NCBI GenBank assembly: GCA_008477525.1
Contig: SPDT01000007.1
Span: 5,084,001-5,148,000, forward strand
Origin: Hypomyces perniciosus
Taxonomy: Eukaryota > Ascomycota > Sordariomycetes > Hypocreales > Hypocreaceae
Reading direction: 5' to 3'
DNA length: 64,000 bases
This document shows, in pieces, positions 22,682 through 33,218 of this stretch. The notes below the pieces were generated by a model that ran no database searches, had not been told where the DNA came from, and was given only the letters and a program-made list of their open reading frames with translations. Each line of letters starts with the position of its first letter. Position 1 is the first letter of the stretch. The translations under genes were made by a program, and so were the position numbers.

Positions 22682-25425
22682 ATGAAGAACTCCATTCGCA
22701 TGCCAGGCGCGGCTGGTGCGAGTTGTGGCACTCAGTCCACCCTACGAATGGATCAGAATGTTGGGCAAGCTGCAAAACCATCTGCCAGCGGCTTGGCCTT
22801 CAACTTTGAGACTGATCAGTCTAGCAAAGAAGCAGTTTGCAGAAGGACCACATTCTTCGTTAATGCAGATTGGCAGTTCTGCTCGTCACTTCAAGCGGCA
22901 AAGTGCGTGGTCGGCCAGATGTACGTCGAAAGCATCGAGCCCATGATTACAACACAAGAATACCCCATCGTGTTGATCCATGGCGATTTCCACACGGGTC
23001 AGGTTAGAGCGTTCCGTTTAGCCCCAGGGGAAGACTTCGAGCTCACATATTTGATAGATTTGGTTGACCAAACCTGATGGAAACCCAGGCTGGGCCTCCT
23101 TTTTTGTCAACAAGGGCTACTGTGTCTACACCCTTGATTTGCCTCCTTGTGGCAGATCAAACTTCCTGACAGGAAATCACCTCCGTTACCGCGATATTGC
23201 ACAACAAGCTCACTCGTTAGAGGCGTCATTCGTCGAACGTGAGCTTACCGCCCCAGAGAAGCAACCGGTCATCGAAGATGACAAAGTTGGATGGGCTAGG
23301 GCTCGGCTTCATGATAAGTGGCCAGGGGTAAGTCACATGAGGTCAAAATACGAATCTTAAAAGTCTCCAGACTAACGAAGCATAGACCGGACAACGTGGC
23401 GATAAGATCTTTACCAAATATTGTGCCTCCCTGACGACTCTGACTCTCAAAAAAGCCGAGCGAGAGACGCTCGCGCAAAACGCTCTCCGTGAGCTTCTCA
23501 AGGTTACAGGAAAGGCTATCCTCGTTGGGGAAGGCTCGGGGAGCACCATGGCCTGGCTGGCAGCTGATGTTGAACCAGACCTGGTTGCTGCCGTTGTGGC
23601 GGTCGAACCCACAGGACCACCGTTCGGAGTGGCATTCACTAGAAAACCGGCAGGACGAAACTACACTCCATTCATCCAATACGATGGATCCTGCCGCAAG
23701 TATGGATTATCCGACATCCCCCTGACTTATGACCCCCCAGTACCCATAACCATCGACGCTGCGACTTCGGACGCATCAGCCATGGATGTCTATATGTTTG
23801 AGCGTCCGGACAAACGTGGTTGTTGTCTCCTTCAACGTCCGATAGAGAACAAGATCAACATCACAAAGGAAGACCCGGTACGTCAACTCGTACAGTTGAA
23901 AAAGATGCCTCATGCAATCATCACTGGGCAAGCGAGTTCTCACACTGCTTACGACTGGGCAACCCTGTATTTCATGAGACAGGCTGGGGTGAATGCAGAC
24001 TGGATCAAGCTGGAAGACTTCAATATCCTTGGAAATGGCCACCTGATGTTCCTGGAAACAAACAGCAACGACGTGGCTTCTGTGATTGATTTGTGGATCA
24101 AGCAACATCATAACCGATCCGGTTCAGGGTGCACCCCAAAGGCGGAAGCTGCAACAACACTGAGCAAGGCAGCTGTGCCTCATTCCAAAGGAAAGGGTCG
24201 TGCTGTATCAAGCGATGAGGGTTCGATGCATGGAACTAGAGTCATTAGAGCTATGCCACCTGCCCACATAGAGCCTTTACCTTCCACGCCGAGAGGAGCC
24301 AAGAGCAGGGCACTCGATGCTATGAGGAGGGCAATGAGTCCTGACGAAGATTCGGACGAATGTGAGGAGATCGAACCTCAGCCTGATGATTTTGCATTCA
24401 ACGCAGCTGGCTCAGGACAGATCGCTGTCGATTGTGAAACCACCTCTTCGTCCAAAAGAGCTAACCCGGAAGTTCTTTCCGAGAACATCCAAAGTGTGGT
24501 CGAGGGTAACTCTCGGGGGCAGGCCAGGAAGCGGCAGCAACTGGACTTGAATGTGACTGAGACTGGATCTGAACCGTCTGATCAGGCTTCACCATTCCCA
24601 CCCAGTGCCTTTCACAATGGAAATTCGATGCTGATGAATCTAGATGGGCTAGATCCCTTTTTTTCTATGCCCTCTATTAACACTAGCCATATGTCTACAA
24701 GACATAAAGGGGAACATCAGAGTCCGATGGAAATGTCCAACGTGACTAGCGCGATGCAACAGTCGTTCAAGCAGCCCTTGCAACTTTCGCCGTGGGCTCA
24801 TCACATCAATGCACAGGCTTCGCAGGCATTCAATTTATCCAGTGCCATGACGGATATGAACAGCCTTCCTAATGGTCAGATGGGGTTTGGAACAGGCAAT
24901 TTGGCATATAGTCCCACTGGCACGTTGCGATTTGAATCGCCGCCAACTGGATGGTTTAGCCTTGGTCAACCTAGTCAGGGAACAGCCCAAGCACAAGAAG
25001 CATTCTCCTCTGCAGATTGGGTAAACAACTACAATTTGGCGGCGCCGACTACGGTACCCCAAGTCGGCCATGGCTATCAGCTGCAAAACCTAACCGGAGG
25101 TGCGGGAACTATCCAAAGTCAGCAACCGGCAGATATGGCAGCTCAACAACAGCTCCAGACTGTCTCCAACAATGAAGCACATGATGCAGTTGAGGTTTCA
25201 ACGCCGCGGCATCCAGAAGAGGCGCTATACCCAAGCCCAGAAAGCCTCGAGGAAGCGTTGTTGAGTGGAGGGAGTGGTAGCACGTTTGGGACTCTCCCAA
25301 TCGCGGCACCTTCTAGTCCAACACCTGCTCCTAGGGGAGCAATTCAGAACTATTCGACCGAGACGCAAATGTTCTCGGATTTTTTGGCAGAGCCTATCGA
25401 CGAAATACTCTTGAAGTTTGAATAA
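22682..25425 (+). CDS. Esterase-713-like alpha/beta hydrolase fold protein with long disordered tail; nucleophile apparently lost
   Basis: Three exons (22682-23002, 23058-23327, 23386-25425; introns 55 and 58 nt) give 876 aa. Residues about 85-435 have the fold of the esterase 713 group: PIVLIHGDFHTGQIWLTKPD, GWASFFVNKGYCVYTLDLPPCGRS, later ILGNGHLMFLETNS with the expected His (His416). At the nucleophile elbow the sequence is VGEGSGSTMAWLAAD. Aligned by hand to the family's ITHSQGG pattern, the Ser position is Gly247, with Ser248 and Ser250 beside it. The enzyme may therefore be dead, or use a shifted Ser. Residues 440-876 are low-complexity Ser/Gln/Pro/Met, with a KRANPEVL and a RKRQQLDLN segment that look like nuclear-protein sequence. 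No signal peptide is seen, although relatives are often secreted. The start is uncertain. Confidence 0.75.
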
Positions 25426-26207
25426 GGGCTGAAGGAGTTTTATGCTTCGTGGGCAGAGGAAATATCGGGGTAGCTTGGAGATACTATCCTCATCATTGGG
25501 TCATTGAGTCATTGGGGAATTACATACTAAAAAATTTCTTGCTTCAAATGGGGAGATAACGGATACTATATGGAATGGGTTTGTGGTTCCTGCTTATTGA
25601 GTTGGGATGTCTGTCCTGGGATCTTTCTGTCATCCAGGAATTGAAGGCCAAATATGGCCTTAGTATACAGCAAATGGGTAGCATGGGAAATAAAAATTTG
25701 AGGCTTTTTTCAAGCAGTGTATCCCTCATGTGCCTCAGTAGCTGGAAGTGGTGATGCTTTTGAAGGGTGACGGGTGAAATGTGAGCTGATCGAGGTGGTG
25801 TCAGTGGACGATACCACGGACATGCCAAAATCAAGACGGCAATCGTACCTGCAAGGTGCTTCGTACTAACAATGCAAAACAACGACCAAGTTTTGGTGGC
25901 ATTCTAAAGTGAGTTCAATTAATGAGATGAAAGGCGCAAAATCAATATATTTTTAAACTGTATTATAATGTAAAATCGTCGAATGAGGTTGTGGCTATAT
26001 AGGTGCAAAAGTAGACTGCAGTTATGTAGTGGGAGTAATTAAAGACAGCCTTTGATTGGTCACATTGAAAGCAAGACCCCATTTTTCTTACCGTCTTGTT
26101 AGAGTCAGCAATACGAAGTACTGAGAACAACATCTCAATATCCTTCTCGTCATTACTTTCAGGATGACGTCTTCTTTCCATACCTTTGGCCATATAACCT
26201 GATAAAA
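25426..26207. other. Intergenic region, no gene seen
   Basis: 3' region of the esterase-like gene and promoter of the Ada-like gene. AT-rich around 25930-25980. Nothing further recognised. Confidence 0.55.
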
Positions 26208-26897
26208 ATGAATTCTGGTATTGAAGACATGCACTCTGAGCCATCACTATCGCTCTTTACGGATGATGAAACTCGCTGGCAGGCCCTCCAAACGCGCAAC
26301 CCCATCGCCGACGGCTCCTTTGTCTACGGCGTCAAAACTACAAAGATCTTCTGTCGGCCCACGTGCAAAGCGCGCTTAGCCAGGCGCGCAAACGTGCGGT
26401 TCTACGCTACGGGCGAGGAGGCTCGCGAGGCGGGCTTCCGGCCGTGCAAGAGATGCAAGCCTGAAGTGCTAGGGCTGATGCCGGAGGAGGCCGCGGTGCG
26501 GAAGATTCGGGCGTTTGTGCGAGACCAGGAAGCTGCTGCTGACGGCGTGGAGTCTGGAGAGAATCGGATGATGAGCTTGAGCCAAATGGCCAGGCAGACG
26601 GGGTTGTCCAAGTGGCATTTCCATCGGGTGTTTAAGAAGTGTGTTGGAGTGACGCCATCCGAGTACCTGAAGATGCGGCGAGAAGCAGAGGCTGGTGGTG
26701 GTACTTCGACATGGAATCCAGGTGATGTGAGTGGGCTGGAGCAAGTGGGCATTGGTGACTTTGACTTTGATTTTGGATTCCTTGGTGATCCGCTTCTTGG
26801 ACTTGAGAGGCTGAGCACGGAGGGATCGTCTGCGACCAGTGAATGCGGGCCTTGGTCGTTTGACGATTTCGTGAGATGGCCTGACAAGGACGGTTAA
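26208..26897 (+). CDS. Ada-type methylphosphotriester acceptor/regulator (Ada Zn domain plus AraC-type helix-turn-helix)
   Basis: Resembles the N-terminal half of bacterial Ada, which takes a methyl group from DNA phosphotriesters onto a Cys and so becomes a transcription activator. One exon, 229 aa. The Zn site is complete: Cys49, Cys53 (FCRPTCKAR), Cys80 and Cys83 (GFRPCKRC); Cys49 corresponds to the methyl acceptor. Then a helix-turn-helix (about 120-165, LSQMARQTGLSKWHFHRVF, GVTPSEYLKMRRE). The bacterial C-terminal O6-methylguanine transferase domain is absent. In its place is a 60-residue tail with an acidic/hydrophobic block, DFDFDFGFLGDPLLGLERL, that looks like a eukaryotic activation domain. 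Met8 is an alternative start. Such genes are known in ascomycetes and are thought to be of bacterial origin. Confidence 0.93.
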   Translation: MNSGIEDMHSEPSLSLFTDDETRWQALQTRNPIADGSFVYGVKTTKIFCRPTCKARLARRANVRFYATGEEAREAGFRPCKRCKPEVLGLMPEEAAVRKIRAFVRDQEAAADGVESGENRMMSLSQMARQTGLSKWHFHRVFKKCVGVTPSEYLKMRREAEAGGGTSTWNPGDVSGLEQVGIGDFDFDFGFLGDPLLGLERLSTEGSSATSECGPWSFDDFVRWPDKDG

Positions 26898-27566
26898 CGG
26901 CACCCGTATGATCATGGCACTCTACAAGTCCTGTTATTCTACGGATGAGGTTTCTCGACATTTGAACTCGAAGTATCAGCAAAGTCTGACCATGGTGATG
27001 GAGACCTTGGATGCGGAGCACACGATACGGCGTAAAGCATGTGGTGTCCCCTTTTCTGGAATCAGCCCTTGCCACAACAGGACTCAGGAGAAAGAATATT
27101 TCATCTCTCTTCGAGATGGCATGGATCAGCTCACCACCATTTGTCCAGATCAGGAAGTTGGGTTACGCCTTGATGACTAAAACACGCGCTCTGATTGGCC
27201 CGCACTGAACAGGGATCTCACTTACACGAAAAGACGATATGAAAAGCGACGAGTGAAAACGACGGCACCGCTGAAATCGCCGCTTGTCAACGTGCTTTAT
27301 TGAGTCTATTTCAAATTGCAAGCTCGGGGATTGGTCCGGGTGTTGGACTGTCGAGTTCCGAGACCCATTCAAGATCGCTCGATTGCTTCCTTCTTCTGGG
27401 ACTTCATTCACTCGCCACCTCGAAGGGCATATAATACTGCCTTCTTTCACCAAATCTATCACTGGAAGATCATACCCTAATATTACAATATCTTCAATCG
27501 CCCTCTTCCCATTCCCATCTTGACCGATTCCCGTATCAAGACTTCATCCATCAAGCATCCACCACC
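26898..27566. promoter_or_regulatory. Intergenic region and promoter of CCC1-like gene
   Basis: Two ATTGG boxes (CCAAT on the other strand) at 27194 and 27330 lie upstream of the transporter. CCAAT-binding complex with HapX controls vacuolar iron importers in aspergilli, so these are candidate sites; that link is inference. Confidence 0.35.
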
Positions 27567-28367
27567 ATGGCTCTCCCTCCCACAGAATCATCCCCCTTAC
27601 TCCCAGCCGAGCCCGCCATCGAACGTCCCTGGGACTGCAAAACACTCATCTCACACGATGAATCCTCCTCCTCCTTCGACCTCACCGACGTCCTCCGCGA
27701 CGTCATCATCGGCTTCTCAGACGGCCTCACCGTCCCCTTCGCTCTCACCGCAGGCCTCTCCAGCCTCGGCAGCACAAAACTCGTCATCATGGGCGGTCTC
27801 GCCGAGCTCTTCTCCGGCATGATCAGCATGGGTCTCGGCGCCTACCTCGCCGCCGTCACCGAGCGCGACCACTACCACTCCGAGGAGCAGCGCGAGATGC
27901 GCCTAGTCAACTCCTCCTCCTCACACTCTCGTCTGCCCACCGACGACATCTACTGCACCCTGGAAAAGTACAACGTCTCCCGCGCAGCCGCCACACCTCT
28001 CGTCGAGGAACTGTGCAAGAACCGCGATCAGTGGATCCGCTGGCGCATGGATTTCTCTCTGAGACTCGAGAGGCCCAACATCCACCGCGCGTGGATCTCT
28101 GGTGTGACCATGGGCCTGAGTTACTTCATCGGTGGCTTGATTCCCATGATTCCTTACTTTGTCATGGACCGCGTCCGTGACGCGTTATTTGTCTCCATTG
28201 CTGTTACGGTTATTATCCTCCTGGGCTTTGGCTACGTCAAGAACTACGTTGCCATCAGGAATCACCGGGCGGGACTCTGGGGCGCACTACAGACGCTGGT
28301 GATAGGTGTACTAGCTGCAGGGACGAGTTATGTCATTGTCAAGACATTAGACAGGGCGGATGTATAA
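27567..28367 (+). CDS. Vacuolar iron/manganese transporter, CCC1/VIT1 family
   Basis: Moves Fe2+ or Mn2+ from cytosol into the vacuole for storage and detoxification. Single exon, 266 aa. Conserved first span and loop: DVIIGFSDGLTVPFALTAGL, then GGLAELFSGMISMGLGAYLA and the cytosolic metal-binding-type helix start AAVTERDHYHSEEQREMR. Two more span pairs follow (MGLSYFIGGLIPMIPYFV, FVSIAVTVIILLGFGYV) and a last GALQTLVIGVLAAGTSYVIV. Five hydrophobic spans as in the family. The acidic N-terminus (about 40 residues) is cytosolic. CCAAT boxes upstream suggest iron control. Confidence 0.93.
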   Translation: MALPPTESSPLLPAEPAIERPWDCKTLISHDESSSSFDLTDVLRDVIIGFSDGLTVPFALTAGLSSLGSTKLVIMGGLAELFSGMISMGLGAYLAAVTERDHYHSEEQREMRLVNSSSSHSRLPTDDIYCTLEKYNVSRAAATPLVEELCKNRDQWIRWRMDFSLRLERPNIHRAWISGVTMGLSYFIGGLIPMIPYFVMDRVRDALFVSIAVTVIILLGFGYVKNYVAIRNHRAGLWGALQTLVIGVLAAGTSYVIVKTLDRADV

Positions 28368-28670
28368 TATGTTGCATTTTGGTTGGGTGTTTTATTACCA
28401 TTCTGTATTCTTTCATGGCGTTAGGGAGGGGCATCAAAAGCGTGGGAAAGGGTATCACGCGGGTTTCAAGGCTTTGATCATTACACGACGCAAACGACAA
28501 TCGAATTAAAACAAGATAATTCTTCTCGCTCTCTCTTTCTGTTCCTAATGCATTGTATGTGTCACACTCGTGAACCAATCTACAGTACGAAAGAATCGCT
28601 AGACAGCCTCAAAGTCTTCAACGCTTGATATCCCCGATATTCATAGTGGGACCAAGGGGCATGACTTTCT

Positions 28671-29366
28671 TCACCTCCTCGATCGACCCTTGCCACGGCC
28701 TCTCCTTCGGCCTGCTTTCCTCCCCCTACCTCGGCTCTGTTTAGGTACTGTTGTCGACTCCTGAGCGCTCGCCAACTCAATTCTAATACTCTCCAGTTCC
28801 TCCGGCGTCAAGCCGAGTTGACCTCCAAACTCCCTGCAATCTTCACGCGGCCATCATCAGCACCTCGCTACCTGCGTTGTCTCAACCGCAAACTAAAAAA
28901 AAACCGTGAGAAGGAGAGAAAGAAGAGGCAGAAGAAGAAAGGAAGAAAGGAAAATGGGAGCAAAGGGGGAGAAAACATACTTGCGATTCAACATTCGACT
29001 CGCCAGCGTAAACACCACCACAACCCCAAAAACAATGCTCAAAACGCTCGTCTCCACCAAGCCTATTCTCCTCTTAATGAGACGAAGAAAGGACGGAAAC
29101 ATCCCCGGCGTCAAAACCCATTTGTAAATCCTCTCCGCAATGGCGTGTCGGTTCTGGATGAGCCTGGATATGGCGTCCGGAGTTCGGGATAACGCAACGA
29201 GGCAGAGGGTGAAGATCGTGCCAGAGAGAATCCCGAGCAGAATTATGAAGGATAATTGAAGCATGCGCAAATAGAGTCTGACGGTGTAACGCCATAAAAG
29301 GGACAAACGGGCTGGCCAGGGGTGGTTGTTGAGCCTTTGTTCCCCGGGTTCGCGTGAAAACCCCAT
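28671..29366 (-). CDS. Small two-span membrane protein with Arg/Gly-rich tail
   Basis: Not recognised. Two exons, 28981-29366 and 28671-28833, give 182 aa; the 147-nt intron joins MLNRK|EFGGQLGLTPEELESI. The start MGFSREPGEQ at 29366 has an AAAATGG context; the open frame runs further upstream but with unconvincing sequence. Two hydrophobic spans (about 40-60, SFIILLGILSGTIFTLCLVAL, and 100-120, VLSIVFGVVVVFTLA) are separated by a basic amphipathic stretch. The C-terminus after the second span is a short helix and then a strongly basic tail, RGRGRKAGRRRGRGKGRSRR. Such a tail could bind acidic lipid or RNA, or act as an arginine-based ER retention signal. No function can be assigned. Confidence 0.65.
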
Positions 29367-29887
29367 TTTGGAAAGGATGATAATTAAAAAAGAGCGGGAA
29401 AAAAAACACAAGTTAACTCGAGCGATTGATGATGTATTAAGATATTTCGGAGGGGAGCAAATCTGCCAAGGGGAAGAGTACGATGCTGGTGGAAAGGGGG
29501 AGTGCAACAAGAAGAGGAGATCGACTCTGAAAGGGATATTCCCTTAAGCCTGTCTGTCATTAGGGGAGGTGTAGCTTCAAGGCGCTTTCTCATCTGCATA
29601 TTCCCCTGCAGCCGCAGGCAGGACTGTCTGAGTTGCCATGTCGGAAGTGAAGTTGCAACCAAGCTCAAAAGAGCATACGATAGTAACTGAGGTTCATGAT
29701 TACTGTCCTCTACACCACACCCTTATGGCCCCCTCCCTTACCAGATCCCCTTTTCCCCTGGCCCCGGAAATCTTTTCGTGAAACATATAGTAATACACAA
29801 GTCCAAGAGCATATCCATACTCAATAATCATTACCTCTGCCTTATTCGTGGCGTTCCTCAACCGCTTGGAAAGTGACCCCGCCTCAT
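29367..29887. other. Intergenic region, no gene seen
   Basis: Promoter of the two-span protein and 3' region of the ZZ/EF-hand gene; both read leftwards. Nothing further recognised. Confidence 0.5.
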
Positions 29888-32596
29888 CTAGGGGATACAG
29901 AAGTCAATCCAGCTGCCGAGATAATCCAGCCTATTCCCCTGGTGTTCCTGACTCTTGTATATCTCCTCAAACTCCTCAAAACTGAGCCTTCCCCAACCAC
30001 CCCTGTCGGCAGCCTGAGCCTCTGCTATGTTGAGTTGCTTCCACTTCCGCAGCGTCTCTAATGTAGGCTCGCTGACGGTGGTCGCAATGGATACCTGGTC
30101 TGCATCTCTCTTGGTGCCGTCCCCAGAGAATGGGCTGGCATTGAGGTCCGATGACGGTGGGCTTGAGACACTGGCAACTGAGGCCTCGTTATTGGGGCGG
30201 AATTGTGGCAAGGTAGGGTCGTGGTATTCGGCCTCGGCTTCTTCATCTGAACAAGATGCTCCAAGTTGTTCGTCCCGCAGCACTTCAACCACAAGGTCAA
30301 GCTCCACAGCATTTCGAGGCTCCTGTTGTTCAATTGTATATCCAGTTTCTGTAAGCAGCTCTTCGAGCGTCTTATCCTCGATAGCCTTCTCAATATGGAT
30401 TGTAGCGCCTTCCTGCTGAGTCGTATGGCTATGATCTTCCTCGCCAGATGATTCAATGGCGTCTATCGTTTCTTTGTGCTTTTCTCGTTGTGCTTTTGTC
30501 TCAGCCGCCTCAACCGCAAGATCTTCAGCCGGTTTGAAGATGGTGTCCAGCAGTTCGTTGAACGCTTGTTGCGTCACCTGATAGAGTATTTCCTTGCCCG
30601 CATCCCGTTCGGGACCAGGAATGCCCATTCCTCCCCAGCGTTCGGGGAAGCTTCTGGAGGATGCTGACCCGTTAGACCGAGTCTCGAAATCGTCCGTGTC
30701 CTCGACAAATCGAACCTTGGAACTAGAGCGGGAGCGCGTCACTGCAGGACGTTGGTCAGCTGCCTTGGAACTTTCGCCCATGAAGCTGGCATTGGCAAGA
30801 ATATCTTCTTCATCTGCCCAGTTATCCGGGGGCTCTCCACCCTCTTCCTCGTCGAGATAGAATAGCCTTCGTTTCCATCTTTCGAGGAGCTGTTTCCGAG
30901 CCATCTGCCGGCGATAGGTCTCTAAATTGCGACTCCGGCAGCGAATGGCTGTTATGTATGATTCCCGGATTTCGCTCTCTGTGAGAACCCTACTAGCTCC
31001 GAAAATATCGGGCTCTGCTTCATTCCGTTCATTGGCGTCTTGGTCTTGGTCTTCGTCTTCACCATCATCTTCTGTATCGTCTGTTTCATGGTTGGCGTTG
31101 AGGGCACTCATCAATATGCCCGGCACTTCTTCAAGAGAGACTGGTGGTTCTAGTAGAGTTTCCCAGTACATGCGATCCGTGTAATTACCGCTTTGACGGC
31201 GTACAGTGCGCCAGTTTGTATCGATATCATTACCTGCTACCAACCGGCGATGTGGCCGCATAGTGTCACAGGCAAAGAGGCTCGTTAAAATGTCTTCACG
31301 ATCGGCTGTGTCCTTTCCATCGACAACAACCACGTCCTCATATCCAGGGATAATTTCGACACTTCCGTCAACACGATATCTCTTGCCCTCGAATGCCAAT
31401 GCGGCATCAGCGGACGGCACCCGACCCTCTCGCCCAAAAAGGCTGCTCAGGGGCTGACGGCTAGAAACAAGTTGTTGGGCCTCGGTGCTGGCGAGTAGCT
31501 GGTCTTCGAGTCCATCAAGAATATCTTTATGCATTTGCTTGTAGAGCACGTAGTAGGCCCGGAACATGCGGAGGAAGTCTCGTCTGTCAACATAGCCGTC
31601 ACCATCAATGTCGTAGCCCTCAAAAACCTTGCGAAGCTTATCCTTTCGTTTACGGTAAGACAAGCCGTGTAGGAATTCCGAAAAGCCAATGAGGTCATCC
31701 TTGTTGTAGTCGTAAAAGGAGAACATACGATCGTGGATGAGGTTGGGCGATGCATGCCGCGAGCCTCCGGTCGGCACCAGACATCTCTCAAACGTTTTGC
31801 GGTCCATCGCAATGCACAACTCGTCAGGGTCATCTCTCCATTCCGTGTTTGCCATGAAAGTCCATTGCTCCCAGAAGGCTTCCAGCTCGGGTCGTTCAAA
31901 GCCAGTATCTTTCGAGAGCTTGGCAATCAACCCCCTGGGCAGATTACGACGGCAAGTATCGGGATCTCCAGTGTACCAGACCGGTTGCATCTGCCGGGGT
32001 CCAAACGGCGGCGCAGGGACCCTGATCTTGTAGAAGATGTGTGTCTTGATATGGACATTTTGGGATTCGCAGGTTTCGCACAGGTCAAAGTCGGCGCAGT
32101 TGGCACATCGGTAGCGCACGCCACGGATAGGAACCATGCCACATGAATTACACTGGCATCCCCGATGGACACAACCGTTGCGCCGGGCATTATCCTCAGA
32201 AACCCGAAAGAGCAAGTTCACAATGTTATGTCCAGCCCTCTGCGGTGTTGGAAAGCTGGCAGGTTCGTTCCACCAGTCATCGGCGTTGTTCTCCACGACC
32301 ACTTCACCATCGCCCGCGGGCTGGGCAACGGGAGCATCTTGGTTCTCTGCATTTTCGTCGCCGGGGGCTTCCGAAGAAGAGCTTGAGCCGGTGCCATGGC
32401 CACGCGATCGCCTCCTACGGATGGCATTGCTCCTATGAAGACCAGCGCCGGAGGGAGGATCAACAGGCGTCTGCGAGGTACGGGTTCGGGTCTGGTAGGC
32501 GTAGTATCCGACTGACACTGCCGCGACAACAGACACGACGGCCACGGCGATCCGCGGCCGAGTGAGAGTTTCGGCCGAAGGAGTCGATAGCCACAT
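29888..32596 (-). CDS. ZZ-type zinc finger and EF-hand protein with N-terminal membrane anchor
   Basis: Single exon, 902 aa. The N-terminus has one hydrophobic span (about 13-35, RIAVAVVSVVAAVSVGYYAY), so it is probably membrane-tethered. A ZZ zinc finger follows (about 140-190) with Cys pairs in CVHRGCQCNSCG, YRCANC and DLCETC and closing His residues. Two EF-hands follow at about 295-350: loops DYNKDDLIGFSEF and DIDGDGYVDRRDF, with intact calcium ligands. The rest is charged and low in order, with several acidic runs. ZZ plus EF-hand is a known fungal arrangement of unknown job; Ca2+-dependent protein binding is a fair guess. It shares a divergent 507-bp promoter with RCF1. Confidence 0.85.
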   Translation of the reverse strand: MWLSTPSAETLTRPRIAVAVVSVVAAVSVGYYAYQTRTRTSQTPVDPPSGAGLHRSNAIRRRRSRGHGTGSSSSSEAPGDENAENQDAPVAQPAGDGEVVVENNADDWWNEPASFPTPQRAGHNIVNLLFRVSEDNARRNGCVHRGCQCNSCGMVPIRGVRYRCANCADFDLCETCESQNVHIKTHIFYKIRVPAPPFGPRQMQPVWYTGDPDTCRRNLPRGLIAKLSKDTGFERPELEAFWEQWTFMANTEWRDDPDELCIAMDRKTFERCLVPTGGSRHASPNLIHDRMFSFYDYNKDDLIGFSEFLHGLSYRKRKDKLRKVFEGYDIDGDGYVDRRDFLRMFRAYYVLYKQMHKDILDGLEDQLLASTEAQQLVSSRQPLSSLFGREGRVPSADAALAFEGKRYRVDGSVEIIPGYEDVVVVDGKDTADREDILTSLFACDTMRPHRRLVAGNDIDTNWRTVRRQSGNYTDRMYWETLLEPPVSLEEVPGILMSALNANHETDDTEDDGEDEDQDQDANERNEAEPDIFGASRVLTESEIRESYITAIRCRSRNLETYRRQMARKQLLERWKRRLFYLDEEEGGEPPDNWADEEDILANASFMGESSKAADQRPAVTRSRSSSKVRFVEDTDDFETRSNGSASSRSFPERWGGMGIPGPERDAGKEILYQVTQQAFNELLDTIFKPAEDLAVEAAETKAQREKHKETIDAIESSGEEDHSHTTQQEGATIHIEKAIEDKTLEELLTETGYTIEQQEPRNAVELDLVVEVLRDEQLGASCSDEEAEAEYHDPTLPQFRPNNEASVASVSSPPSSDLNASPFSGDGTKRDADQVSIATTVSEPTLETLRKWKQLNIAEAQAADRGGWGRLSFEEFEEIYKSQEHQGNRLDYLGSWIDFCIP

Positions 32597-33103
32597 GGCT
32601 ATTGTTGCAACATCGTGATCGCCAGTCGAGGGGCGTGACTCGTGAGAGGACTGCTCGTCACTTGGTGGGCGGCTGTCTTGGGGCGGGCCGACTTCTGGGG
32701 ACCTGGAGTACCGTCGTTTGTTGTTGGAATGTTTGGGTCTCTCATCAGCATCAGCGTTTGGAGAAGAGGAGATTTGGACGATGGCAGCTGATCAGATGCT
32801 AGAGTTGAGATTACAAAGAAGACTCTAGTTGACGAATCGCCATCCAAAGTTGATTACGAGCACTATGGCCGCACTTGCGCTAAAAGGGTGTTTGCTTAGA
32901 AGCTCCCGCACTTAGTGGGTCCTGCCACACCCTCCGATCCGGGCGCTGTGGGGGAGCCGTCAGGCGGGTGTATGCGGTTTTACAGCGGTTTTACAGTGGC
33001 GTTGTTCATTGATAATTCTCGTCAGCAGTTGTGCGGTTTGCAACGCTTCCTCCTCTTATCTTCTGCTGCTGCTGTCCGGCGCAATTGCTCAGTCAAGATC
33101 AAT
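32597..33103. promoter_or_regulatory. Divergent promoter, ZZ/EF-hand gene and RCF1
   Basis: 507 bp between the two start codons. No specific element assigned. Confidence 0.5.
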
Positions 33104-33180
33104 ATGGCAGATAGACCACCGGAATATCCTGGGCAAATGCCCTCGTCCTTTGACGACAAGTAAGCCGCCCCTCCAAATCC

Positions 33181-33218
<38 letters not shown>

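Noticed and set aside
29367..29510. Upstream extension of the two-span membrane protein
   Set aside because: The added residues are biased and unlike a signal peptide; the ATG at 29366 has a better context.
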